Part shown: positions 8,776 through 17,725 of the stretch, piece after piece
Layout of the letters: every line of letters starts with the position of its first letter
Numbering within the stretch: position 1 is the stretch's first letter
Assembly (NCBI GenBank): GCA_000940995.1
Contig: CP005973.1
Coordinates: 1,736,001 to 1,800,000 of the forward strand
From: Photobacterium gaetbulicola Gung47
GTDB taxonomy: Bacteria; Pseudomonadota; Gammaproteobacteria; Enterobacterales; Vibrionaceae
DNA: 64,000 nucleotides
Direction: 5' to 3'
Position numbers and translations under genes: made by a program
Notes under the pieces: generated by a model
Databases searched by the model: none
The model's input: only the letters and a program-made list of their open reading frames with translations
What the model was told of the DNA's origin: nothing

Positions 8776-9987
8776 TTACAAATAATACGTAGTCGACACC
8801 CAGATCCTGTCGTTGTTTTTATACTGGCCAAAGAAGTTGTTTTCATTGCCATTCAACAGGTCAACATTCAATTGCAACTTCCAAGCACTAGTGGGGATAT
8901 AGGCCAGTTTCACTTGATACAATCCACCGCCTCCGTTGGCATCGGCATAACTTGCGGCAACTCTGGCCGTTAATTTGCTGGCCATCAAGCTGCCCTCCGC
9001 AGACAGTGTATATATCGCATCAGACTCAGGGACTGCCAGTTCATCGGACCAGCCACTGATATACCGGTCTGATATTTGGCCGGTGATCAGCCAATCGCGG
9101 TAAAGGTAATCAATACCGAGCAATCCTTGCGTCGTATTATGCTTCTCCCTGGCAAAAGACGCCGTGCCATAACTTTGCTGGTAAAACCACGCTAACTCTG
9201 TACGCATAACAAAGTCGCCTAGCGAAAATGACAGGCTATTGCCCAGCATTCGTTGGTCATGGTACTTGCCTACCACCTGTTGCCGCTCGGCAATAAAAAC
9301 CGGATCGTCCTGATATCCCGCAAAAGCATAAAAGCTCGTATCGGCATCAAACAGGATAGTAGAGAGACGGAAGCCAAACTCACTGCCGTGAGGCTCGTCA
9401 AGCGGCACCCCGTCCAAAGCCGGCATGGCAAACTCGCTACCACTGGCGACGAACTGATTAGGTTCGAAATCAAATAACCAGAGCAACTCTACGTCCCAGT
9501 CGCCAAGGGTGGACTCAGTCCGCAACATAGGCTGGGCAATCCGGTAGTCATCAATATCAAACAACACAAAGTCTTTGAGATCTAACGGATTGACAACATC
9601 CGTGACCCTGAGATCATCGGCTTCCCCCCAAACAACTTTTTGGAACCCCAAATATATGAACCAATCTGCCCAACTCCACGACAAAAAAGCTTCATCGAGC
9701 CACAGTCGGGTTGCATATTCATCCCTCGCCTTGCGGCTATACTGATTAGTCCAATCAAATACCGCGTCGTATTGCATTTCGCCATCAAAGTTAAATGTCA
9801 GAGTTTCTCCGAAATATTCGAACTTCAATCCCGCGGCATTGACTTGAGAAGTCAGCGTTTCACTGCCATGCAAACGTGAAGATGCTGCAACGGATAACCT
9901 AGGTTCAAGGTACCAATCATTGGCTTGCACTTGGGGCACCGTTATTGCCCCAATGAGCAGACCGGACAAAGCCGCTATACGCCACAT
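8776..9987 (-). CDS. DUF1302-like outer-membrane beta-barrel protein
   Basis: The 403-residue protein has a signal peptide ending near VQANDW and a body of alternating amphipathic strands (for example LKFEYFGETLTFNFDGEMQY and LFDADTSFYAFAGYQ) ending in WVSTTYYL, as in outer-membrane barrels. LGFQKVVWGEADDLRVTDVVNPLDLKDF is the hallmark block of DUF1302-like proteins that accompany MMPL and LolA-like genes. Its start overlaps the upstream reductase gene by 13 bp. A role as outer-membrane acceptor or pore for the exported compound is inferred from context only. Confidence 0.8.
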   Translation of the reverse strand: MWRIAALSGLLIGAITVPQVQANDWYLEPRLSVAASSRLHGSETLTSQVNAAGLKFEYFGETLTFNFDGEMQYDAVFDWTNQYSRKARDEYATRLWLDEAFLSWSWADWFIYLGFQKVVWGEADDLRVTDVVNPLDLKDFVLFDIDDYRIAQPMLRTESTLGDWDVELLWLFDFEPNQFVASGSEFAMPALDGVPLDEPHGSEFGFRLSTILFDADTSFYAFAGYQDDPVFIAERQQVVGKYHDQRMLGNSLSFSLGDFVMRTELAWFYQQSYGTASFAREKHNTTQGLLGIDYLYRDWLITGQISDRYISGWSDELAVPESDAIYTLSAEGSLMASKLTARVAASYADANGGGGLYQVKLAYIPTSAWKLQLNVDLLNGNENNFFGQYKNNDRIWVSTTYYL

Positions 9988-10739
9988 CCGAAACCTCCAT
10001 CAATTACAATCCCTTGCGCGGTAATCATCGCGGCAGACGATGAGGTCAAAAAAGCAATGGTATCGGCCACATCGCTATCTTTGACTAACTGTTTGAGGGG
10101 GATCCTTTTCTTTATTTGACGGATCATACGATCGACCGTGATCCCTAACGCATCCGCTTGGGGGGCAAGTTCACGACGCAACATCGGCGTGTCCACCCAA
10201 CAGGGCATCACGGCATTAACCGTGATTTTTCTCGGAGCCCAATCCAGTGCCAGGCTCTTAACCAGCCCCAATAAGCCATGCTTAGAGACGCAATAGGCAG
10301 AGTTGGAGACTTTTCCCGCCTTGCCAAGCACCGAAGATAAAATCACCACCCGGCCGTGAATATTAATATGGGGCTCTAAAGCCGCCAGAAAGCGCTGGGT
10401 CGAATGGAGGTTCACATCCAGCACCCTATCCCACACAGACTGTTGGTCAATCTGATTTTCATTACTCAAGGCATGGCTGATGATGATCTTATCGACGCCA
10501 TCTCCCCGGCAGCAGAAACCTGATACCGCAGCCTGCATTGCATTAATATCAGTGAGATCAATGCAACAGAAAGTAATGCGCTCCTTCTCATCAGCAGTAA
10601 GCGATTGCTTTATACAATCCAGCCCTGCTTCATCAATATCAATCGCCACAATATGGCGCTTGGCCTGGGTCAGCTCCGTTTTTACCACGGCGGCTCCAAT
10701 CCCGCTGGCCGCCCCTGTAATGACAACTATCCCTTTCAT
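9975..10739 (-). CDS. Short-chain dehydrogenase/reductase, operon-specific
   Basis: The 254-residue SDR has the cofactor motif TGAASGIG, the catalytic Ser in ILSSVLG, and Y-x-x-x-K as YCVSKH. VAIDID after strand 2 suggests NAD(H) preference. It differs clearly from the FabG-like SDR encoded just upstream. Candidate roles are a second ketoreductase acting on acyl-ACP or oxidation/reduction of the finished compound. Spacing of 13 bp to the fabG-like gene and a 13-bp overlap with the barrel gene place it firmly inside the operon. Confidence 0.85.
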   Translation of the reverse strand: MKGIVVITGAASGIGAAVVKTELTQAKRHIVAIDIDEAGLDCIKQSLTADEKERITFCCIDLTDINAMQAAVSGFCCRGDGVDKIIISHALSNENQIDQQSVWDRVLDVNLHSTQRFLAALEPHINIHGRVVILSSVLGKAGKVSNSAYCVSKHGLLGLVKSLALDWAPRKITVNAVMPCWVDTPMLRRELAPQADALGITVDRMIRQIKKRIPLKQLVKDSDVADTIAFLTSSSAAMITAQGIVIDGGFGCGV

Positions 10740-10752
10740 CGTTCTTCCTTAC

Positions 10753-11511
10753 CTAGCCCAATACAAGACCGCCATCAACGGTCAGCACCTGCCCTGTGAT
10801 GTAATGGTTTTCGGGGCGGGCCAAAAACAGAACAGCCTCAGCAATATCACTCGGTTCACCAAATTTCCTAGCCAATAAACGTTGCTTCAATTGCTTTTCA
10901 AAGTTATCCAACAGCTCCCCTGTCATTTCAGTTTTGATAACCCCTGGCGCGACGGCATTGACCCGAATGCCCTTCTTCCCCACTTCTACTGCCAAAGCCC
11001 GTGTAAGGGCTTCGACCGCCCCTTTTGAGGCGGCATAGTTTGTTTGCCCCTTATTCGCCCTAACTGCAGAAACTGATGATAAATTAACGATGCTCCCGCT
11101 TCTTGCGGGCAGCATCAGTTTGACCGCCTCACGGCAAAACAGCATAGTACCAACGACATTGGTCGCTAAAACCGCTTCCATGTCGGTCTTTTCCATACTG
11201 ACCAAAAGGCCATCGCGGGTTTGGCCAGCATTGTTGACCAACACGTCAAGCCGTCCGTACTGCTGCTCTAGCCTTCCAAAGAACGTGGTTACGGCCGCCT
11301 CATCACTGACATCCAACTGGTGGGAAAGAACCCGGGCACCGGCCCTTTCAATATCGGCCATCAGCGTGACCGCCTCTGCTTGGTTGCTGCGATAGCAAAA
11401 AGCAAGGTCATAACCCTTTTGGGCAAATGCCAACGCAATACTGCGTCCAATTCCCCGCGTCGCGCCAGTAACCAAAGCTACCGGTCTTGAAGTACTTTCG
11501 TTCCGTTCCAT
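10753..11511 (-). CDS. FabG-like 3-oxoacyl-ACP reductase
   Basis: The 252-residue SDR has TGATRGIG (NADPH loop with Arg), NNAGQTRD, the catalytic Ser in NLSSVSA, YAASKG and RVNAVAPGVIKTEM, all typical of FabG. It would reduce beta-ketoacyl-ACP made by the neighbouring ketosynthases. Its ATG overlaps the upstream stop codon as TAATG, implying translational coupling to the aminotransferase-reductase fusion. A primary-metabolism FabG is unlikely because no fabD, fabH or fabF surrounds it. Confidence 0.88.
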   Translation of the reverse strand: MERNESTSRPVALVTGATRGIGRSIALAFAQKGYDLAFCYRSNQAEAVTLMADIERAGARVLSHQLDVSDEAAVTTFFGRLEQQYGRLDVLVNNAGQTRDGLLVSMEKTDMEAVLATNVVGTMLFCREAVKLMLPARSGSIVNLSSVSAVRANKGQTNYAASKGAVEALTRALAVEVGKKGIRVNAVAPGVIKTEMTGELLDNFEKQLKQRLLARKFGEPSDIAEAVLFLARPENHYITGQVLTVDGGLVLG

Positions 11512-14381
11512 TACATCGACTCCGATACCTTAACTTTGCCTAACTTCATACCGTGCTCACGCGCTCGTTGGGCTATCCACTTCACCTGTCCTTTGGTTAG
11601 GTTGCCGTAGGAGTAATGAGTTGGATATTGCTCCATGCCAAGCACTACGGTTTCTGCCATGCAGGCATAAACCTGACCTTCGCCAAGATAGGCCCTTACT
11701 CTGGGATCCAGGCTTTCATTATGCGGGGTTTGTACAATCCCTCCCCGGATACACCGGATATCAGGCCGAGCCCCCAATACGCTGTCCGAAAGGTTATGTG
11801 GGACTGCAATATCACAAACAATCGCGCTTTGCTGGATCATGCCGATATCAATAAATGCATCAGACGCATTTGAAGCACAGATAACAGTATCCGCCTGGCT
11901 AATTGCAGCGACATCCGTTGAAATCAATACCGGACCAACGGATAAATATTGCTGGCACCAATCAAATATTGCCTCTCCTGCAGTCTTATCCGGCATTTGG
12001 CTAAGCCAGTTGGCTATGAGTTCTTGGTGGTTCTGCAAGACCGAGGCGATACCAGAGGCAGGCTGACGTGGATCTTGCAAGCTTTCCCATTCGGCTTGGT
12101 AGACCTGATATGCAACCTTCTGTAGTCGCTTCACAGAACCCTGCCGGCCACTCCCCACCAGAATGAGTTGCTGACAGTGCTCTGCAACGAGCAAACTGTA
12201 TACCGAACCGATGTTGCCAGCCGCACCAATGACGGCAGCAGAGACTATAGGGTGGCCTCTGTCTTGCGCAGCATTCACTAGCGCTTCGTGAGCCATCGCT
12301 ATGGTCAGTGCATTTCCGGTGGTCAGGGAAATACCAGCAGTCTGTGCCGCCTTCCCGTTATTCATCACAATCGAGGTGAACATCCCGAGCCCGGCGTGCT
12401 TACAACCATCGGCTTTCGCTGCGGCCAGCCTTTCATCAATCGCAGCCCGAAGTGGCTCCAGTTGATTATTTTCAAGCTGCTCACTAATTTGCTGTGAGGT
12501 AGAATTGATGGGGTATAAAATAAAGTCTACCGTCTGCCCTTGGCTGGACTGCATCCTGACGGGAGCAAATGGGGCAACCCGCTTATCAAAGGCAAAGCGC
12601 CTGACTAAATCATCACACTGGGCATCTGTCCAATGTTGCAAGGAGGCATCCACTTGGCGCAGCCAGTCACTGGAAATCAAATGGTTAACAAAGGCCACCT
12701 TACTATCTGCTGGCTGTGAGTACTGCTGTTCTATCCCCAAAGAGGCGTACCATGGCCGGAAATCTTTTGGCTCTTTAGTCGGGTGGGGCTCATCATGAAC
12801 CAGGAAATGCATCAAATACCCGGTGTCTTGGTACCTCAGAGCCAAGCACATCCGCTCGAGGGCATAGATGAGTTCGTCTATTTGTTGTTGGGTCAACAAA
12901 ATAGTCGGCTCTATCCGGAGCACATTTCCTGCACTGGCTGGCGGAGCAACCCTGATCCCGTGCTCATTGAGCAAATGCCCGGTTAGCAAGTAGCCCAAGG
13001 CCCCTTGGTAGGCTGATGTCCGGATCAAATGTGCTGGCGCATGATCCTGATCCTGAAACTCAACACCTAAAAGCAGCCCCTTGCCACGAATATCCTTAAT
13101 CACATCAGGGTAGGTCTGATGCAGCTCCTTCAATGCCACAAGCAGGGCCTCCCCCAGCTCCCGGACCGTGGATAGCGCCCGTCCGTCATCTTCCGCCAAG
13201 CGGTCGAGGTATGCAGCAGCCAACTGGCAAGACATTTCGTCTTCGGCAAAAGTCGAGCTTTGTAAAATATCAAAACCTTCCGCATATTGGCCCGAGCGAA
13301 TAGCCACCACCCCTAGCTTAGATAGGCCCGCGCCCAAAGCTTTTGACAGCACAACATAGTCAGGCTTTAAGCCAATTTGGCTACCGGCAAGAAATGAGCC
13401 GCAACGGCCACTACCGGACTGCACTTCATCAGCAATGAGTGGGCACCCAAGCATATCTCTGACCCGGTGTAATACTTTTGCATCAGCTTCGGTTAAAGCA
13501 TATACGCCCCCTTCCCCTTGGACAGGTTCAACCAATAACGCGGCAACACTAGGAATAGCAACCTCTTCAAGTACGAGCCCTTTTTTGGTTTTCTTGGGGA
13601 GCAACAATGAGGGCCGATCCAACCAGGTCGTATCTCCATGGCATAACCTTTCAAGCTGGGCAATAGACACAAATTCAGTCCGTAAACCCAAACGGCGGAA
13701 TGGCTGGCGGTACATGATACCGTGCGTAAGCTGGATAGATGTAGTGAGCTTGCCATGGAAGGCATGCTCCAGTGCTATAAAAACAGGTGGCTGCTGTAAT
13801 ACACTGGCATTGTGCTTGCTGACATAGGCTATCGCTTGATCACTGGACGCATTCGTAAGCTCAGGATGCAACATTGCCTGGGCCTCAGACAGCGCCAAGG
13901 ACAACGTGGTATTTTCCGCAAAGGCCAGACCTAATTGCTCCAAGGCGCGCTCGGACTGCTTCGATAAAAGCTCAAGCTTTTGACCCCGGCTCATTTCGCT
14001 GTGCTTTATCGCTACCTCAACACTTTCCGCTCCGGTCGAAGTAAAGGCACAACGAAATGGTTCCGGCCAGCCTGTTTCTTTTCTCAGCAAAGGCTGTAAC
14101 TTTTCAGCTAAGGCACCGGCACCATTGCGAATGGAAAACTGGTGGTGAAAAGGCGTATTGGCTTGTAACAAATCTACAGCCTGCTGTCTGAATGCCGGGT
14201 CGTTATGGCCAAACAACACAGCGCCATAACCGCCTAAGAGATCGAGTACCTGCTTTTCGGCACCGAGGCCATTTGAATAATATAAATATTGCCCTTCGGC
14301 ACGGTGATAAACTTTATCTAGCCCGATACTGGTAAGGGCTGCCGATAAAGAGGGTTTACAGTATTGCAAATAGTGATTCAT
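11511..14381 (-). CDS. Class III aminotransferase fused to acyl-ACP-reductase-like domain
   Basis: The 956-residue protein has two parts. Residues 1 to about 530 are a class III PLP transaminase with LIADEVQSGSGR (Asp319) and LSKALGAGLSK (PLP Lys348). Residues about 560-956 resemble cyanobacterial long-chain acyl-ACP reductase: GLGMFTSIV, SLTTGNALT and the Rossmann loop VIGAAGNIGS (about 720-727). This suggests reductive release of an acyl-ACP thioester to an aldehyde and its conversion to an amine in one protein; TamH of tambjamine biosynthesis is a functional analogue. Start at 14381 has an AAGGGA site six bases upstream and overlaps the preceding stop as ATGA. Domain assignment by motif is solid; the substrate is inferred. 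Confidence 0.82.
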   Translation of the reverse strand: MNHYLQYCKPSLSAALTSIGLDKVYHRAEGQYLYYSNGLGAEKQVLDLLGGYGAVLFGHNDPAFRQQAVDLLQANTPFHHQFSIRNGAGALAEKLQPLLRKETGWPEPFRCAFTSTGAESVEVAIKHSEMSRGQKLELLSKQSERALEQLGLAFAENTTLSLALSEAQAMLHPELTNASSDQAIAYVSKHNASVLQQPPVFIALEHAFHGKLTTSIQLTHGIMYRQPFRRLGLRTEFVSIAQLERLCHGDTTWLDRPSLLLPKKTKKGLVLEEVAIPSVAALLVEPVQGEGGVYALTEADAKVLHRVRDMLGCPLIADEVQSGSGRCGSFLAGSQIGLKPDYVVLSKALGAGLSKLGVVAIRSGQYAEGFDILQSSTFAEDEMSCQLAAAYLDRLAEDDGRALSTVRELGEALLVALKELHQTYPDVIKDIRGKGLLLGVEFQDQDHAPAHLIRTSAYQGALGYLLTGHLLNEHGIRVAPPASAGNVLRIEPTILLTQQQIDELIYALERMCLALRYQDTGYLMHFLVHDEPHPTKEPKDFRPWYASLGIEQQYSQPADSKVAFVNHLISSDWLRQVDASLQHWTDAQCDDLVRRFAFDKRVAPFAPVRMQSSQGQTVDFILYPINSTSQQISEQLENNQLEPLRAAIDERLAAAKADGCKHAGLGMFTSIVMNNGKAAQTAGISLTTGNALTIAMAHEALVNAAQDRGHPIVSAAVIGAAGNIGSVYSLLVAEHCQQLILVGSGRQGSVKRLQKVAYQVYQAEWESLQDPRQPASGIASVLQNHQELIANWLSQMPDKTAGEAIFDWCQQYLSVGPVLISTDVAAISQADTVICASNASDAFIDIGMIQQSAIVCDIAVPHNLSDSVLGARPDIRCIRGGIVQTPHNESLDPRVRAYLGEGQVYACMAETVVLGMEQYPTHYSYGNLTKGQVKWIAQRAREHGMKLGKVKVSESM

Positions 14382-15253
14382 TCGGTATCCCTTCTCAGTA
14401 TTGCTCGTGCTGTCCGTTTGCTGCCATAATCCGCTTCTACTGACCATTGCCCCTGATACTGTTCAGAGAGCACATGCTGCAAGCTTTGTGTCATAGCCAT
14501 GACAATGCCGCCCCATTCCAATCCTTTCCGTTCGCCAAACATTGCACCATCAAACCGAGGGGCGTTTTCCTGCGAATTCGAGCTAAAGCTATTTATCCAT
14601 GCCTGTACATTGGCACCACGCCGTTTAGCATGCGATCTGGACTCAAGAATGAGGACCGCCGCACCAGTGTGCTCCGTATTGGTGGGCAAGGGCCTTTGCT
14701 CAGCAACCGCGGTATAGCAATCTTCATCACAGCCCGACATAACAACCATTGCCACTTCCGCATATCCAGCGCGCAGCTGAAAACAAGCCTCATCCAAAGC
14801 TGCTACCGAGCCGGCTTGATCACGAATAAAGGCCACACCATCATTTCTCAGCCGCCATATTTGACTGATGATGCCAATCAGGTTATTGCTCAGGGCTTTG
14901 GTAATTAGAAATGGATTGACTTGACGGGACCGCCATAATGTCGCAAGCAACGACGGCTCAACTTGGCGATCCCATCCTTTCAATGCATCAACGAAATCGT
15001 CAAAATCAGGGTGCTGGTATCCACTTTGTGCGGTATACAGGGCCACTTTGTCGCGTAACGTTTCTTCATCCAGCCCGCAGCTTTCAACTGCCTGATGACA
15101 AGCCGCGACAGCTGTGGGAATAGATCGGGTCGAGAACCGCCTTAATTTTCTGGGGATCAGTTCCGGAGCGGATTGGCTTTGCGCATCAGGATTTGAAGGC
15201 GACTGTGGCAAAACCAAACCAAAACCGGTAATTGCTATTGCAGATTTATTCAT
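14378..15253 (-). CDS. Truncated ketosynthase-fold protein with Gln in place of catalytic Cys (chain-length-factor-like)
   Basis: The 291-residue protein keeps the ketosynthase N-terminal half (ITGFGLVLP at the start) but lacks the C-terminal half with the His and Lys residues. At the nucleophile position RDQAGSVAALDEA aligns with GACAGAAQSIGAA, giving Gln146 for Cys. Gln at this site is the hallmark of type II polyketide chain-length factors, where it stabilises the decarboxylated intermediate. Length and layout fit the ketoacyl-synt_2 type seen in aryl-polyene clusters. The ATG at 15253 overlaps the upstream ketosynthase stop by 8 bp. A partner role for one of the active ketosynthases is inferred. 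Confidence 0.8.
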   Translation of the reverse strand: MNKSAIAITGFGLVLPQSPSNPDAQSQSAPELIPRKLRRFSTRSIPTAVAACHQAVESCGLDEETLRDKVALYTAQSGYQHPDFDDFVDALKGWDRQVEPSLLATLWRSRQVNPFLITKALSNNLIGIISQIWRLRNDGVAFIRDQAGSVAALDEACFQLRAGYAEVAMVVMSGCDEDCYTAVAEQRPLPTNTEHTGAAVLILESRSHAKRRGANVQAWINSFSSNSQENAPRFDGAMFGERKGLEWGGIVMAMTQSLQHVLSEQYQGQWSVEADYGSKRTARAILRRDTE

Positions 15254-16532
15254 TGTACTTACCAAATACCAAGCTAGAATTTATGCCACCAAAACCAAAT
15301 GAATTGGACAGGCAATGAGTTAGGCTGTATGGCCTTGCGATATCCGGAACATAGTCAAGGTCACAAAGGGGATCTGAGTTCTGTAGGTTGATTGTCGGAG
15401 GAACAAGACCATGGTGTATCGCCAGGACAGTGGCAATTGCCTCTGGAGCGGCCGCAGCCGATATCCAATGACCAATCATGGACTTAGTTGCTGAAACCAA
15501 TGGTAATTGAGAGCCGTTTTCCCCTTTCGAGCTTACACTGCCGTAACCAAAAATCGTTTTGATTGCTGCAGTTTCTATCTTGTCATTTAGCGGGGTCGAT
15601 GTACCGTGGGCATTAATGTAGTCAATCGCATCAGGCTTGATTCCCGCATCAGCCAAGGCGCTTACCATCGCGGCTTGTGCCCCTCTCCCATCGGGCCGAG
15701 GTGCGGTGACTTTGTAGGCATCCATTGAGCTTCCATAGCCCTGCACCTCTGCATATATTCTTGCACCACGGGCCCTGGCAGAAGACTCACTCTCTAACAC
15801 CAAATAAGCACCTCCTTCTCCAGCCACGAGCCCGCCACGCTCTGCATCAAAAGGACAACAGAGTTTATTTTTTCGGTGGTTGGCTGTTGCTGTTGCCCCT
15901 AGCAAAAACAATCCAGACATCGTCCGTGCATTCAACACCGAGTCAGCCCCTCCAGCCAGCGCCTGTTGAAGCTCCCCCCGCCGAATTGCTTGGAAAGCAG
16001 CACCTATTGACTGTGCGGCACCAGCACAAGCACCGTTAATATTCACTACGGGCCCTGTCGCACCACTTTGGTGGGCAATTTGGACACTGATGTTGTCATT
16101 GCCACTTTGAAGAGCAGAAAACTGATTGGCACCTGCAGCCATCGTCTGTTTCGAAAAAGCATGAATGCCATTTCGGTTAACTTGGCTAAGCTCAGCATCA
16201 TTAATTTCGGGTACACCGCTACAGCTGAATACACCGATACCTTCGCCGCACCGAATATCAGCATCAGAAAGAGCTTGCTGCGCAGCCAAAGCCCCGAACA
16301 ACACACGCCTTTCTACAGGCTTGGTATCGACCGGCCAATTCGGGAAAGCCTGCAGTAAATCGCAAACATCAACAGTTGAGGCATATTGAACGGGAAATTC
16401 TGTACCTTCTACTTCTGACCACTGCTTGATCCCATTCTTGCCGTGGGAAATAGCCTGCCAAAAATCGGCTAGCTGGTGGCCATAGCAGCTGATCACGCCC
16501 ATCCCCGTAATCACTACTTTTTGATTAACCAT
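15246..16532 (-). CDS. Beta-ketoacyl-ACP synthase, FabF-like, complete active site
   Basis: The protein of about 428 residues is a full KAS II-type synthase. It has Cys169 in NINGACAGAAQ, His309 in INAHGTSTPLND, Lys350 and His355 in SATKSMIGHWISAA, and the C-terminal SNSFGFGGINSSL. It should condense malonyl-ACP with a growing acyl chain. ATG at 16532 is chosen because AAGGAG lies six bases upstream and the longer frame has no family similarity. It overlaps the stop of the degenerate ketosynthase gene by 8 bp, so the two are probably made in step and may pair as a heterodimer. Confidence 0.9.
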   Translation of the reverse strand: MVNQKVVITGMGVISCYGHQLADFWQAISHGKNGIKQWSEVEGTEFPVQYASTVDVCDLLQAFPNWPVDTKPVERRVLFGALAAQQALSDADIRCGEGIGVFSCSGVPEINDAELSQVNRNGIHAFSKQTMAAGANQFSALQSGNDNISVQIAHQSGATGPVVNINGACAGAAQSIGAAFQAIRRGELQQALAGGADSVLNARTMSGLFLLGATATANHRKNKLCCPFDAERGGLVAGEGGAYLVLESESSARARGARIYAEVQGYGSSMDAYKVTAPRPDGRGAQAAMVSALADAGIKPDAIDYINAHGTSTPLNDKIETAAIKTIFGYGSVSSKGENGSQLPLVSATKSMIGHWISAAAAPEAIATVLAIHHGLVPPTINLQNSDPLCDLDYVPDIARPYSLTHCLSNSFGFGGINSSLVFGKYNE

Positions 16533-17724
16533 GCTGGGCTCCTTTTCCATCACCAACCAGCGCGTTAGCAGTTGATGTTCCCCCAATCAGTAGAAACACC
16601 TGTTGTCCCTGCAAGCCATAACAGGCTACCAGCACATGTTGACAATTAAGCGGCACACAGTCTGGAGCGTTGAGTACTGGTGCATCCACCAATTCAAGGT
16701 CCAGGTTTGACTGGGCTTGGTTGCTACTCAACATCTCATGCCGCTTGAGAATTTCTAACGCTAAGTTAACCCCAATCGCAGCTCCAGCAGGGCCTGTGGT
16801 TCCTATCACGGTATCAAGTAACAACTGGTGAGCACCGGGGAAGAAACGGCTCAACGGCGCGACCATCTTTTGTGCTTGCTCTGGCAGCCCGACATGAATA
16901 ATCTGCATCGGTTTTTCAGCTGATGTGCCGTCACGGCTTTGCGCCAATTGAAGCGCAATCTGATCAAGCAAATAATCGCTGGGCTGGAAGTTAGCACTGA
17001 ATCCCCGGTGGACACTTAACAAAACCCCTTCAGCTGATTGTGGAGACTGACTAAGCAATACCGTGGCTACAGCTTCGGCAGGGCACCAGGCTTGAGCGCT
17101 AACGCCAGACAAATCCGATTGATAGGCCAAGAAGTACCAAGGGGTGATTTTCTGGCTCCCGCCTGAAACCAAAGCAACATCACACCGGTTTTCCGTCAGG
17201 TTAAAATACGCCTCGGCAAACGCATTACCTCCGGCATCGGCGTGGGGTGAATAGACACCATTCGCCCCCGTTATTTGCAACCGCTCGGCAATATGGCTTG
17301 CCGTCGTCGAATTTAGTAGGGTCAAGCCAGACAAGGGTTTTATTTGGGATAGCCCCTCTCGAGCAAGCTGATTGTAATCGCCACGGAATGAAATTTGCGC
17401 CCCATCATCGTCACAATCAACAGTGCCCAAGCCAAGAAATAACCCCGCTCTTTCCCCCCCAGATTGTTCGCCAAAATGCATGCGCCAACTGTTAACGCTG
17501 TTCTCTATCACCCAGCGAGACTGTTTTTCCGAAGTCTTACGAACAATGCGCGACACTTCTATTTTTTTTAGATCGGTATCTCTCAAATAGGCAGCCTGAT
17601 CCGCAAGTCCTAGGCTGGTATTATTATCAAGGGCCGTAACGGGAAAAGAAGCTTGTGAGAAAAACACGTCCCACCCCATACTTCCTGGTAGCTGTTGCTG
17701 CCCTTGTTTTAAATACGCTGGCAT
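16525..17724 (-). CDS. Degenerate ketosynthase-like protein lacking all catalytic residues
   Basis: The 399-residue protein follows the thiolase fold at low similarity. Where the nucleophile should be it reads SPHADAGGNAFAEA (no Cys). The His block is replaced by IIHVGLPEQ, and the Lys/His block by DTVIGTTGPAGAAIG. It therefore cannot condense by the usual mechanism and is probably a structural or chain-length-controlling partner. It begins 1 bp after the upstream ketosynthase stop with AAGGAG ten bases before the ATG, and overlaps the next ketosynthase start. Reading frame and codon use look intact, so this is a functional divergence, not a pseudogene. Confidence 0.78.
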   Translation of the reverse strand: MPAYLKQGQQQLPGSMGWDVFFSQASFPVTALDNNTSLGLADQAAYLRDTDLKKIEVSRIVRKTSEKQSRWVIENSVNSWRMHFGEQSGGERAGLFLGLGTVDCDDDGAQISFRGDYNQLAREGLSQIKPLSGLTLLNSTTASHIAERLQITGANGVYSPHADAGGNAFAEAYFNLTENRCDVALVSGGSQKITPWYFLAYQSDLSGVSAQAWCPAEAVATVLLSQSPQSAEGVLLSVHRGFSANFQPSDYLLDQIALQLAQSRDGTSAEKPMQIIHVGLPEQAQKMVAPLSRFFPGAHQLLLDTVIGTTGPAGAAIGVNLALEILKRHEMLSSNQAQSNLDLELVDAPVLNAPDCVPLNCQHVLVACYGLQGQQVFLLIGGTSTANALVGDGKGAQHG

Positions 17725-17725
17725 A

